Positions 16,165 to 24,910 of a stretch of DNA of 47,113 nucleotides are shown here, one piece after another (the first letter of the stretch is position 1; the number at the start of each line of letters is the position of its first letter). Made by a program: the position numbers and the translations under genes. This stretch comes from Deltaproteobacteria bacterium (GTDB lineage Bacteria > Desulfobacterota > Desulfarculia > Adiutricales > Adiutricaceae), in contig JAITEZ010000152.1 of assembly GCA_031281735.1 (NCBI GenBank), positions 1 to 47,113 on the forward strand, in the 5' to 3' direction. The notes beneath the pieces were generated by a model, which was not told the origin of the DNA, made no database searches, and saw only the letters and a program-made list of their open reading frames with translations.

Positions 16165-17279
16165 ATGACCAGTGAGGGAGATTTTTCATTGCCGGCTGTA
16201 GTCGACTTGTTCTGCGGAGTTGGCGGATTGACTCACGGGCTGCGCCTTGCGGGGCTCAATGTAGTCGCCGGCATTGACTTGGATCAGTCCTGCCGATATG
16301 CTTACGAGCATAATAATCACGAGGCACGGTTTGTTCTGGCTGACGTTTCTGCGTTGCGTCCTGAGGAAGTAGCTGCCTTATATCCTGGTGATGCCTTGCG
16401 GATTTTGGTCGGTTGCGCACCTTGCCAGCCGTTCTAGAAATACACGAAACGTTACCGCAAGTGGGAATGCGAGTGCGGCCGTGATAATGATTAATGGCAA
16501 CGTGATAAAAAAAGGATATTGCTTGTTTCGTTTTCGGATATCGTTAGGCACGTATTTCCGGCAATTTTATCTATGGGGAACGTGCCTGAGCTAATCAGTG
16601 AGAATGTGTTTGCCGGTTTTTGCCTAGATTGTTTCAGCTTGATTATCATGTCAGCTTTGGTGTTGTACACTGCCCTGAATACGGAGTCCCACAGAATCGC
16701 CGCAGATTGGTGCTGTTGGCATCACGGCTCGTGGAGATACGGATGACAGCTCCGTCATATGGCGGAGATTCTTTCCCTACAGTCAGGGAAAGTATCGGCA
16801 TGTTGCCGCGTGCCGCCGCTGGAGAGTGTAATCAGGGAGATATCATGCACTCAGCCTCCAGGCTGTCAAATATGAACCTTCGCAGGATTAGCAGTTCCGT
16901 GCCAGGCGGGACATGGCGTGATTGGGATGACAGCCTCATGCTGAAGTGCCACACAAAGAGTAGCGGTAAGTCCTATATTCCCATATATGGACGGATGTGT
17001 TGGGACGCTCCGTCTCCGACGATAACGACACAGTTTTTCGGGTACGGTAGCGTGCGGTTTAGTCACCCTGAGCAGGGCAGTGCTCTGACACTGCGCGAGG
17101 GTGCACCGTTACATCCTCCAGATTATCAGTTTGTCGAACCTAACCGGGAGATCAACCGCAAGGAAGTCGGGGTTCATATCGGCAACGCCGTTCCTGTAGA
17201 GCTAGGGGTGGCGATAGGAGTGAGTATTATCGATCATGTTTTGGGCGTTAATCCCATTGACAGGAATTATGACCACTGA
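16165..17279 (+). pseudogene. broken C5 cytosine DNA methyltransferase
   Basis: The frame from ATG 16165 begins with methyltransferase motif I (VVDLFCGVGGLTHGL) and continues to the catalytic motif IV, CAPCQPF. It then meets TAG at 16435, where the family usually has Ser (a TCG to TAG change would explain it). A second stop (TAA, 16492) follows. The same frame resumes with VRHVFPAILSMGNVPEL (motif VI, ENV changed to GNV). A frameshift near 16610-16620 leads into HCPEYGVPQNRRRLVLLAS (motif VIII), GGTWRDW, APSPTITTQFFGYG and the final HIGNAVPVELG (motif X), ending at 17279. The order of motifs is complete, so an entire gene was inactivated by three lesions. Internal frames could not yield an active enzyme. 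It overlaps the DUF262 relic by 11 bp, which implies an ancestral operon. Confidence 0.9.
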
Positions 17280-18030
17280 CAAAAACGAAAGCAGACAGCC
17301 TGATCTAGAGCAAATTACCATCCAGTAATTGATGTTGCGTAAAGAAATTGACTATAATACCGGAGGCTGTGCCATTGATTTCCTGATAGGGATGTTCAAC
17401 AGTGGTGATTATTTTATCAACGGCGAGTATCAGAGATAATTTGTTTGGGATCCACCTCGACAATGCCGTTTTATTGAATCGATACTTCTCGGTTACCCGG
17501 TTACTTCCCTGTTTTTCAGATTTGACGATGGCAGATGCGGCATCGTTGACAGGGCTCAGATGATTTCAACTTTTGAGGAGTTATTAAGTAATGACTTAGA
17601 GCTGTCTGGTCTTAAAAAACTTACAGCACTTAGTGGATGTTTCTTTCGACAGCTTCCTCCACCAATAAGGCGTAAATTCGGCAAAACTGCCTTGCGGATA
17701 ACAGCATTGGAAGAAGGTACATCCGTTGAGGTTCGCCAGGAGTTTTTCGACAGGAACAATACCTCAACATAGCCATTGGCACCAACGGAAACTAGAAGGG
17801 GAGCTTATCAAGGAAGGTTTATGAAGTTCTTGGATGAGTGTTCGAAGAATGAGCTATTTGTTAAACTATGTAAAATTAGCAAGCAATCTGAAAAACGCTT
17901 CGAACATATTGAGCTGTTAACATGATTCTTCGCTTAAGCAAATAATCATATGGAATTTGAACACGATATAGCCTCATTCCTGAATGATTTTGTAAAGAAA
18001 CATAGAAATAAGTTTAATATAAATTATTAA
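17269..18030 (+). pseudogene. broken DUF262 (GmrSD/ParB-like nuclease family) protein
   Basis: A single frame of 253 codons from ATG 17269 reads as a DUF262 protein. Recognisable parts are FINGEYQR*FVWDPPRQCRFIESILLGYPV, with a stop inside the YQR-x-FVW motif, and GIVDRAQMIST, where family members have VDGQQRLTT. They are followed by EFFDRNNTST*P, a GAYQGRF..FLDECSKNELF block and ELLT*FFA*ANNHMEF, then FLNDFVKKHRNKF at the C-terminus. Five in-frame stops occur (17326 TAA, 17437 TAA, 17770 TAG, 17923 TGA, 17935 TAA) with no frameshift. DUF262 proteins occur in modification-dependent restriction systems, and the overlap with a cytosine methyltransferase suggests an extinct defence or restriction-modification module. 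All three stop types appear, which argues against recoding. Confidence 0.85.
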
Positions 18031-18403
18031 TTATTATATTTATTATTTTCAAAATTAATAAGCGAAATATCGCTTTCCCGTCCAGCCTTCCTCGGCCTCA
18101 GGACAGACCCGATGCCATGACAGGCGGCGGGTCCCGGGACGCAAGGCTTCCGGAATCCGGCGCGCGATCACCCCGGGGACTGGCAACGGGGGCTCCCGCA
18201 GAACGGTTTTCCGGCCTGCCCGTCCGCGCCCGCAGTGCCTGGCAGGGGCCCCGGCTCCTGGGAAGTGAAGGCCGGAGGCAGGGCATGACGGTCGCGGAGG
18301 CAGGACGGGACGGGACGGAACCGCGCCGGGACGCGTCGGCCGGAGCCCAGCCGTGGAGGTTCTCGGGTAACGGCCGCGCAAGCAAAACTAACGGAGGATA
18401 CTC
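18031..18403. other. right edge of low-G+C island and DyP leader
   Basis: The first 30 bases are nearly pure A+T and contain a small AAGCGA..TCGCTT dyad at about 18060-18075. Composition then returns abruptly to the G+C-rich background. No gene and no convincing promoter were seen upstream of the peroxidase. Confidence 0.5.
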
Positions 18404-19333
18404 ATGAGCCATCAGGACGTCACCCACAAGCCGGGCGTCTACGCCCTTTTCCTAGTGTACGGGCTGAACCGCCCCGATGACATCGGTTCGGTGAAGGCGG
18501 CGCTGGCCGGCGTGCCGGCCGCCGTCAAGAGCCTCCGGGGCAGGTTCCCGCAGGAATACGTCTCCTGCGTCATAGGAATCGGGGCCGGCGCCTGGGATCA
18601 CCTTTTCCCCCGCCGGAAGAGGCCCGCCGAGCTCAGGCCGTTCGAGGAGATCAGGGGCGAGAGGCACAGGGCCCCCTCCACCGCGGGCGACCTGCTGTTC
18701 CACATACGCGCCTCCCGCATGGATCTGGCATACGAGGTGGCCCGTGCGGCGGGTGACCACCTGGGCGACTCGGTCTACCCGCTGGACGAGACGCACGGCT
18801 TCCGCTACCTCGACAGCCGGGCCATCATCGGCTTCGTGGACGGCACCGAGAACCCGGAGCTGCCGGAGGAGGCCGAGTCCGCGGCGGTTATAGGGGGCGC
18901 AGAGCCTGATTTCGCCGGGGGCAGCTACGTCTTCGTCCAGAAGTACCTCCACGACATGAAGGCCTGGAACGCCCTGCCCACCCTCGAGCAGGAGAAGGCG
19001 ATAGGAAGGCGCAAGTACGACGACCGGGAGCTCGAGGACGGCGTGAAGCCCGAGAACGCCCACAACGCCGTTACCAACATCAAGGGGGAGGACGGCTCGG
19101 AGATCAAGATCGTGCGGGCCAACATGGCCTTCGCGAGCCCCTCGCGCAACGAGCACGGGACCTACTTCATCGGCTACGCCTCCACGTTCACGGCCACGCG
19201 GAGGATGCTCGAGAACATGTTCGTGGGCGATCCCCCGGGCAACACCGATCGCCTCCTCGATTTCTCCGAGGCGGTGACCGGGACGCTCTTCTTCGTGCCG
19301 TCGATCGAGCTGCTTGAGGAGCTGGCCGAGTAG
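18404..19333 (+). CDS. DyP-type haem peroxidase
   Basis: This 309-residue protein of the dye-decolourising peroxidase family (YfeX-like) reduces H2O2 with a bound haem. The family signature GFVDGTENP is at 143-151 with the catalytic distal Asp146. His220 in ENAHNAV is the likely proximal haem ligand, and Arg238 in IVRANMAF is the distal arginine. No signal peptide is visible, so it should be cytoplasmic or be loaded into an encapsulin shell. No encapsulin gene is in the window. GGAGG lies 8 bases before the ATG. It appears as a single gene, convergent with yihY. Oxidative-stress defence in an anaerobe is a reasonable inference. Confidence 0.92.
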   Translation: MSHQDVTHKPGVYALFLVYGLNRPDDIGSVKAALAGVPAAVKSLRGRFPQEYVSCVIGIGAGAWDHLFPRRKRPAELRPFEEIRGERHRAPSTAGDLLFHIRASRMDLAYEVARAAGDHLGDSVYPLDETHGFRYLDSRAIIGFVDGTENPELPEEAESAAVIGGAEPDFAGGSYVFVQKYLHDMKAWNALPTLEQEKAIGRRKYDDRELEDGVKPENAHNAVTNIKGEDGSEIKIVRANMAFASPSRNEHGTYFIGYASTFTATRRMLENMFVGDPPGNTDRLLDFSEAVTGTLFFVPSIELLEELAE

Positions 19334-19580
19334 GGCGGGGGGCGGTGTGCCCTTCCGGACTACCCGATCGGGCGCGGCACGCCGGCGGCCTTAAGGGTCA
19401 CGGGGCGTTCCGGGCCCCGGCCCTGCGGCCCGGGACGAGGGGCTGTTACTGAGGGCGCCGCGCGGCGGCAGGCCGGCCAGCGGGACAGGTCCCGGCGGCC
19501 TTCCTCCGGGGGATCCCCGCGGCGGTTCCGGCCGCCCTGCCGCCGCAGGCCGCCCGCCGCGCCCGTGGGAGGGGGTGCCC

Positions 19581-20735
19581 TCAGAACTTGTCCAGTAGCT
19601 CGAGCCTGCCCACTATTATCTCCGGCGTGAGGCACTCCGGGGCGGCGCCCGGCAGGAACTCCGGGCCGTTCTCGGAGTCCGGGGCAGCCACGCGGACGAG
19701 GAGCCCGCAGCGCATGAGGCAGTTCACGGCGCGGCCCGTGTATGGCACCGGCGCGTTAAGCGCCCGCGCCATCTCGTTGAGGCCCAGGGGCTTGGACCCG
19801 GGCCCGGCGCCGAAGCGCTCGAGCGAGAGGTCCATGGCCCTGAGGGCGAGCTCCTTCAGGCGGGCGTAGCTCATCGGATCGAGGATACGCACGAGGGGGA
19901 GCCCGGTCAGGAAGTAGTCGGTGAGGCGGCGGGTGAGCTCGCCCCCCGCTATCACGATGAGCCAGCTGATGTAGAGCCAGATGAGGAAGAGGGGGACAGC
20001 CGCGAAGGTGCCGTAGATGGCGTTGTAGCTGGTGACAGCGAAGATGACCTTGAGGTAGACCTTCTGGAAGAGCTGGAAGACGAGACCGGCCGAGAAGCCG
20101 CCCAGGAGCCTCTCCTTCCAGCGGGCGATGCCCCGGCTGAAGTAGGCGTAGGTCCAGGTGAGCACCAGCCACCAGACCAGGAAGGGGAGCACCTTCATGG
20201 CGGCGGCGGCCAGGGGCTCCAGCTTGAGCCCTATCCTCAGGCGCGCGTTGACGGTGGCCTCGATGCCGGTCACGAAGACGTTGGTGCTCCCGGCAGCCAT
20301 CAGGAAGATGGGGATGACCAGCATGATGGTGAGATAGTCGGTCGCCCGGTGGATGGCCTGGCGGTCGGAGAGATAGCCGAAGATCTTGGAGAAGTTCACC
20401 TCCAGCTGCCAGAGGAGGCCGTAGACAGACCAGAAGATGAAGGCGAGCGCGGTGAAGACCAGGAGGCTTCCCGAGAAGTTCCGGATGAGGTTCTCGGCGA
20501 AGGAGGTGAGAATCTGGAGCACCTGCTCCTGCCCCGCGAAGTTGTCCCGGAGAGCGCTGTTGAGCGCCTCCTCGAGCCCGAGGGAGCGGGCGACCGCGAA
20601 GCAGATGGCGAGGACGGGGACGGCGGCCAGCGCCGTGTAGAAGGAGAGGGCGGCCGCCAGGAGGGGCCAGTTGGTGACCCCGCTGCGATCCAGGCGGTCG
20701 TAGATTTCAAGGATCTTGTCGATGGGATTCTTCAT
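19581..20735 (-). CDS. YihY/BrkB family inner-membrane protein
   Basis: This protein of about 384 residues has roughly six transmembrane helices, beginning NWPLLAAALSFYTALAAVPVL. It carries the family's central GGFSAGLVFQLFQKVYLKVIF and YGTFAAVPLFLIWLYISWLIVIAGGEL motifs. Proteins of this family were once mis-annotated as ribonuclease BN; their role is probably transport-related and is not established. A cytosolic tail of about 120 residues after the last helix ends in a winged-helix-like segment (LNEMARALNAPVPYTGRAVNCLMRCGLLV), common in longer members. The ATG at 20735 is chosen because GGAGG precedes it and a longer upstream frame is Arg/Pro-rich shadow. It is the last gene of the hpf-to-yihY cluster. 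Confidence 0.88.
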   Translation of the reverse strand: MKNPIDKILEIYDRLDRSGVTNWPLLAAALSFYTALAAVPVLAICFAVARSLGLEEALNSALRDNFAGQEQVLQILTSFAENLIRNFSGSLLVFTALAFIFWSVYGLLWQLEVNFSKIFGYLSDRQAIHRATDYLTIMLVIPIFLMAAGSTNVFVTGIEATVNARLRIGLKLEPLAAAAMKVLPFLVWWLVLTWTYAYFSRGIARWKERLLGGFSAGLVFQLFQKVYLKVIFAVTSYNAIYGTFAAVPLFLIWLYISWLIVIAGGELTRRLTDYFLTGLPLVRILDPMSYARLKELALRAMDLSLERFGAGPGSKPLGLNEMARALNAPVPYTGRAVNCLMRCGLLVRVAAPDSENGPEFLPGAAPECLTPEIIVGRLELLDKF

Positions 20736-20934
20736 CCCGCTGCCCTCCGGGCTCCCGGCCTGACTGCACCGCCGATGACGCCGAACCGCCGGGTTACCGG
20801 ACTGGCGGCGGGTCGCCCTCCGGGATCGCCCGTCGCGCTTTCCTGGCTCCCCGCGCCTTTCCGGCGTCCCCTCCCCGCCGTCCGCGGGGCCAGGCCCAGC
20901 GGGGGCCCGGGGAAGGGGGGGATCCCTGCCGCCC

Positions 20935-22359
20935 TCAGCCCGGCGGGCCGTCGCGGGACTCGGGCGCGCCGCCCCTGACGTTGTCCAGCCTGATGTCCAG
21001 CTCGTGCAGCTTCTTGTGGATGGTCGAGCGGTCGAGGTTGATGGCCTCCGCGGTCTTGGACACGTTGTTGTCGTGGGCCTCCAGCTGGAGCCTGAAGTAT
21101 ATCCTCTCGAACTCGGTCTTGGCCTCGCGGTACGGCAGCATGAGCCAGTCCAAGGCATCGGCCTCGGCGGGCTGCGGGTGGCCCGCCGCAGCAGGCGCGG
21201 CGCTCGGGGCCTCGGGATCGGAGCGGATGACCGGGCCCGGGGTGGTGATGGCGAGGCGCTCTATGGTGTTCTTGAGCTCGCGGATGTTGCCGGGCCAGTC
21301 GCGGGACCGGAGCTCCTCCACCAGCGCCGGATCCAGGATCTTGGGTTCCAGGCGGTTGGCCTCGATGCAGGCGGCGAGGAAGATCTGGGAGAGGCCGGGG
21401 ATGTCCTCGCGCCTCTCGCGCAGGGGGGGAACCACGAGCGGGACCACGTTAAGGCGGAAGTAGAGATCCTTGCGGAAGGCCCCCTGCTCCATCTCCACGC
21501 GCAGATCCTTGTTGCTAGCGGCTATGATGCGCACGTCAACGCTGACGGTCTTGGTGCCGCCCACCCGCTCGAACTTCTGCTCCTGGAGGATCCGCAGGAT
21601 CTTGGCCTGGGTCTTGAGCGACATGTCGCCGATCTCGTCCAGGAAGAGGGTCGAGTGGTTGGCGAGATCGAAGCGGCCCTGGCGGCGGCGGTCGGCCCCG
21701 GTGAAGGCCCCCTTCTCATGGCCGAAGAGCTCGGACTCCACCAGCTCCTCGGGGATGGCCGCGCAGTTGAGCTCGATCATGGGCCTGGACGCCCGGTCCG
21801 AGAGGGAGTGTATGGTCTGGGCCACGAGTTCCTTGCCCACCCCGTTCTCCCCGGTGATGAGCACCGAGGCGGGGGTGGGGGCCACCATCTCGATGGTGTT
21901 CAGGAGCGCCCGCATGGAGGCCGAGGCCCCCACGAAGAGCTTGTCCTCCCTGAAGTTCCTGCGGCGCAGGAGCTGGTTCTCCTCCGAAAGCCTCTGGAAG
22001 TCGAGGGCCCGCTGGACGGTCAGGAGCAGCTTTTCGGCGGAGAGCGGTTTCTCGATGAAGTCGAAGGCGCCGTTCTTCACGGCCTTGACCGCAGTCTCGA
22101 CGTTCCCGTGTCCGGAGATGACCACGACGGGCACCTGGGGACGGTTCTCCCTGACGCGCTCGAGCACGGAGAAGCCAGCCTCCGCGCCCCCCATCCAGAG
22201 ATCCAGTATCAGGAGGGAGGGGACGGACTCGTCGAGCCTCTCCAACGCCTCCTGGGCCGAGGAGGCCTGGGCGACGAGGTACCCCTCGTCGCCCAGGAGC
22301 CCCCCCAGGGTCAGCCGGATGTCCTTCTCGTCGTCTACCACCAGTATCGTATCGGCCAT
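20935..22359 (-). CDS. NtrX-like sigma-54-dependent response regulator
   Basis: This 474-residue three-domain regulator has a receiver domain (1-120) with acidic residues Asp9/Asp10, phospho-acceptor Asp53 (LLILDLWM) and Lys in FIEKPLS. The AAA+ domain has Walker A GENGVGKE, the sigma-54 contact loop GAFTGA, Walker B TLFLDEIGD and the arginine-finger region FRKDLYFRLNVVPL. A C-terminal Fis-type helix-turn-helix (NNVSKTAEAINLDRSTIHKKL) lies before a short disordered tail. The layout and the NVSKTAE..NLDRSTIHKKL end fit NtrX. No partner histidine kinase is adjacent. It sits between rimI (41-bp gap) and yihY. It probably activates sigma-54 promoters for nitrogen or envelope functions; targets cannot be read from here. 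Confidence 0.93.
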   Translation of the reverse strand: MADTILVVDDEKDIRLTLGGLLGDEGYLVAQASSAQEALERLDESVPSLLILDLWMGGAEAGFSVLERVRENRPQVPVVVISGHGNVETAVKAVKNGAFDFIEKPLSAEKLLLTVQRALDFQRLSEENQLLRRRNFREDKLFVGASASMRALLNTIEMVAPTPASVLITGENGVGKELVAQTIHSLSDRASRPMIELNCAAIPEELVESELFGHEKGAFTGADRRRQGRFDLANHSTLFLDEIGDMSLKTQAKILRILQEQKFERVGGTKTVSVDVRIIAASNKDLRVEMEQGAFRKDLYFRLNVVPLVVPPLRERREDIPGLSQIFLAACIEANRLEPKILDPALVEELRSRDWPGNIRELKNTIERLAITTPGPVIRSDPEAPSAAPAAAGHPQPAEADALDWLMLPYREAKTEFERIYFRLQLEAHDNNVSKTAEAINLDRSTIHKKLHELDIRLDNVRGGAPESRDGPPG

Positions 22360-22400
22360 TAGCCCGTCCCGCCTGCCCGCACCATCGCCGTCTCGGCCAC

Positions 22401-23150
22401 TTACCTGTCCCGCCTGCCCGGACGAGCGGGTCCAAGCTCAAGATTCATCAGGATGGCGTCTGTGCGCCCGCCCTGGTAATAGCCCCGTCTGCGCCCCGTG
22501 GCCCGGAAGCCTTCCGAGCGGTAGAGCGAGAGCGCGGCCAGGTTGTCCTCCTTGACCTCCAGCAGGATTGTCTCCGAGCCCTTGGCCCGGGAGATGGCCC
22601 TCACCGCCCTGAGCATCTCGCGGCCGAGGCCGCGCCCCCGGCGCTCCGGGGCCACGGCGAGGTTCAAGAGGTGCGTCTCCTCGTAGAGGAGCCAGAACAC
22701 TGCGTAGGCCGAGACCTGAGGCCGAGCGACCCCCGCCCGCCCGCGGAGGGACGCCGCCTGCGCCGCCAGGAGCCGCGAGAGCCGGATAGGGCGATCCGGC
22801 CCGGCCCGGGAGGCGCATGCGAGGATCTCGGCCAGCGCGAGGGCGGCCTCGCGAGCCGACGCGTCCCCGTGCCCCTCTTCCTGAGGGACGGGCGCCGCCC
22901 GGCCGGCCCGCGGCGAGAGCGGCCCCGCCTCCGGGGACGTCCTGCTGGCGGGGGGGGCGGAAGCCCCCGGAGGGCAGGCCGCCCTGTCCGTCCCGCCCTC
23001 GAAGAGGCCCAGGCCGACGGAGTAGGGCCGGTCCATCTCGTCGAGGAAGTTCTCGAGGGTCCAGGGTTCGTCCGGGAAGGAGGCCCTCTCGATGTCGAGC
23101 ACCCCCGGGAGATCCTCAGGGGCGAGGATCCTGAGCCTGCGTTCATTCAT
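22401..23150 (-). CDS. rimI: RimI-like GNAT acetyltransferase with internal insertion
   Basis: This protein of about 249 residues is homologous to ribosomal-protein-alanine N-acetyltransferase RimI, which acetylates an N-terminal Ala using acetyl-CoA. The N-terminal part matches (DIERASFPDEPWTLENFLDEM, 19-39). The core is ETHLLNLAVAPERRGRGLGREML with the acetyl-CoA loop RRGRGLG at 170-176, followed by EVKEDNLAALSLYRSEGF. Ordinary RimI is about 150 residues. The excess comes from residues about 54-145, an Ala/Pro/Arg/Gly-rich stretch placed between the second and third strands of the fold. No strong ribosome site precedes the ATG at 23150; longer in-frame starts exist but add shadow-like sequence. 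It lies between the PTS IIC gene and ntrX. Confidence 0.85.
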   Translation of the reverse strand: MNERRLRILAPEDLPGVLDIERASFPDEPWTLENFLDEMDRPYSVGLGLFEGGTDRAACPPGASAPPASRTSPEAGPLSPRAGRAAPVPQEEGHGDASAREAALALAEILACASRAGPDRPIRLSRLLAAQAASLRGRAGVARPQVSAYAVFWLLYEETHLLNLAVAPERRGRGLGREMLRAVRAISRAKGSETILLEVKEDNLAALSLYRSEGFRATGRRRGYYQGGRTDAILMNLELGPARPGRRDR

Positions 23151-23305
23151 GATATCAGAGCGCACAAGCGAAATGATAGAGGGAAGGCGGGCGGCCCGCC
23201 GCAGGGGAGTCATGCGCCCGGAGGCCTTCCGGGAGGGGAGGGCATCCGGGAGGCTGCGGGCAGGGGAGGCGGCGGGTAGGGGAGGCGGCGGGGGTGCCGG
23301 CCCTT

Positions 23306-24064
23306 TCACAGGAGTGGCCATATCCCGGCGGAGCGGAGAAGCGCGAGGGCCAGGAGCGCCGCCAGGGCTCCCAGGAGGTAGGGGGGAAGGCTAGGCCGGG
23401 AGAGCGAGGAGGCGATGCCGAGGAGCCCAGCCGCCGGGGCGTAGGGGGCGAACGCGGCGACGGGCTTCCAGAAATGGGAGGGGAGCAGCGCCGCTAGGAG
23501 GGCCGCGAGACCCATCACGCAGGGCACCGCCGCCGCCAGGAAGGCCACGGATGCCAGCAGGGTCTCGGGGATGCCCAGCAGGGCCTCCCTCCTGAAGGAA
23601 GCGGGCGCCGCCCTCCTGGCCTCCTCCACCCCCTCCGGCCCCCCTGCCTCAAGGGACAGGAGGCGTTCCCGGAGGCGGCGGGAACGCTCGCCCGCCCTCC
23701 GGCGAAGGAGGGAGTCCAGGTGGATGAGGAGGTGGGCCAGGATCGGGATCAGCGCGAAGCCCAGCACCAGCCTGGCCCGGGGATCGGCGGGGCCGGGGGC
23801 GCCCTCGGCGAGGAGGGCGATGAGGACGGCAGAGAGCGCGAGCGGGGTGTTGGGGGTGTAGTAGCCGCCAGAGTTGAGCCGCCAGAGCCACAGCAGTTCC
23901 GTCCAGAGCCCCAGGGTGAGGCCGGCCGCGGGCTCTGAGAGCGCCGCTCCCACCAGGGCCCCCGTGACCAGGGGCCTGCCCAGCATGGTCTGCATGAAGG
24001 CCCTGCGGTCTAGGCTCAGGAGGGCCGCGACCGCCAGGCCGGCGGCTAGGGAGGGGAGGGACAC
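23306..24064 (-). CDS. mannose-family PTS IIC component
   Basis: This integral membrane protein of about 252 residues is of the mannose/sorbose PTS IIC family (AgaC/ManY type). GTG at 24064 is the probable start, 7 bp after the IIB stop codon. Family features are LGRPLVTGALVGAALSEPAAGLTLGLWTELLWL in the N-terminal third and the TPNTPLALSAVLIALL segment. Multiple hydrophobic helices follow, up to the C-terminal ALLALALLRSAGIW. IIC normally forms the sugar channel with IID, but no IID gene follows: the next gene is rimI. The protein is therefore probably part of a partial PTS whose role may be regulatory, as inferred for similar deltaproteobacterial clusters. Confidence 0.83.
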   Translation of the reverse strand: MSLPSLAAGLAVAALLSLDRRAFMQTMLGRPLVTGALVGAALSEPAAGLTLGLWTELLWLWRLNSGGYYTPNTPLALSAVLIALLAEGAPGPADPRARLVLGFALIPILAHLLIHLDSLLRRRAGERSRRLRERLLSLEAGGPEGVEEARRAAPASFRREALLGIPETLLASVAFLAAAVPCVMGLAALLAALLPSHFWKPVAAFAPYAPAAGLLGIASSLSRPSLPPYLLGALAALLALALLRSAGIWPLL

Positions 24065-24071
24065 GGGAGGC

Positions 24072-24590
24072 CTACCGGCGGCGGTTCGGCAACCGGGCGG
24101 CCCCGGCCGGGATGTAGGTCTGCCGCAGATCGTCAGGGGGCCCGAAATAGACCAGGGGGATCCTACGGCAGAGCCCGTCCAGCGTCCTCCTGTCCTCGGG
24201 GCTGACCTTGAAGTTATGGTAGAGCTCGACCAGCTCATGGGACTTGGAGACGAAGCAGCCGAGGTTGAGAGCCGCGATGGCGACCCCGCCATCCAGCGCC
24301 TGGAGCACCCCCGCCATGTCCCCGAAAAGGAGCAGGAACCGCATCCCGCCGTTGTCCTTCTCGCGCAGGTACTCCGGGAGGCTCGCGGGAACCACGAAGG
24401 TGGCCCCATGCCTGACTGGCTTGTTGGCAGCCAAGAGGGCAACGTTGAAAGACAGCTGGCGCAGGGAGTCCCTGCAGAGCGCCTCGTCGGCCATGATGAC
24501 CGCGTTCACCCCGCGGTTGGCCAGCGCGTCGCTGGCGATGAGCTGGCCGTGGATGAACCTCTGGTCCAGGCGAACGAGCTCTATGGGCAT
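24072..24590 (-). CDS. mannose-family PTS IIB component
   Basis: This cytosolic protein of about 172 residues is of the mannose/sorbose IIB family. The phosphorylated histidine is His14 in RLDQRFIHGQ, the classic family signature. The rest follows the fold, with NAVIMADEALC, MRFLLLFGDM and a C-terminal VSPEDRRTLDGLCRRIPLVYF. A GGAGGG ribosome site is about 10 nt before the ATG at 24590. It accepts phosphate from IIA and is co-transcribed with IIC. A 320-bp gap separates it from IIA, longer than usual in such operons. Confidence 0.9.
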   Translation of the reverse strand: MPIELVRLDQRFIHGQLIASDALANRGVNAVIMADEALCRDSLRQLSFNVALLAANKPVRHGATFVVPASLPEYLREKDNGGMRFLLLFGDMAGVLQALDGGVAIAALNLGCFVSKSHELVELYHNFKVSPEDRRTLDGLCRRIPLVYFGPPDDLRQTYIPAGAARLPNRRR

Positions 24591-24910
24591 TTCAGGCGCC
24601 CTCCACAGGCCTCCGCCGGTGGCGGCGGGCGGGGGAAGGGTGCGGGCAGTGGCCGGGGATCCAGGGGCTGGGCGGGCAGGGCCCGGCACGGGAGCGGCGG
24701 CGGGCGCCTGGCCGGAGGGGGGGGCGGCCGGGGGCGGTCGGGCAGCGGGAAAGGCGGCGGAGAGGGAGGTAGCGGCGCGGGGGAGGCGGGGCGTCCCGCT
24801 CGCGCCGCCAGCGGCACAGGGGGGCGGTCCTGCGGCGGTCCCGGATCACGGGGGTGCCCCGCTTTCGGCGGGAGACGGCGCCGGCTGGGATCCGGGGGGC
24901 GCCCGCCATG
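24591..24910. other. 320-bp gap between PTS IIA and IIB
   Basis: No gene is visible. The strand is strongly G-skewed with many GGCGGG repeats. Frames through it are Pro/Arg-rich shadow. It could fold into stable RNA structures within the PTS transcript, but no clear terminator was seen. Confidence 0.5.

Noticed and set aside
16620-17279. Separate intact gene for the C-terminal half of the methyltransferase
   Set aside because: It lacks motifs I to VI and the catalytic Cys, has no ribosome site of its own, and its start is inside the frameshifted motif VIII region.
19581-20735. Ribonuclease BN as the function of the YihY protein
   Set aside because: This old family label was a mis-annotation; the protein is a polytopic membrane protein without nuclease motifs.
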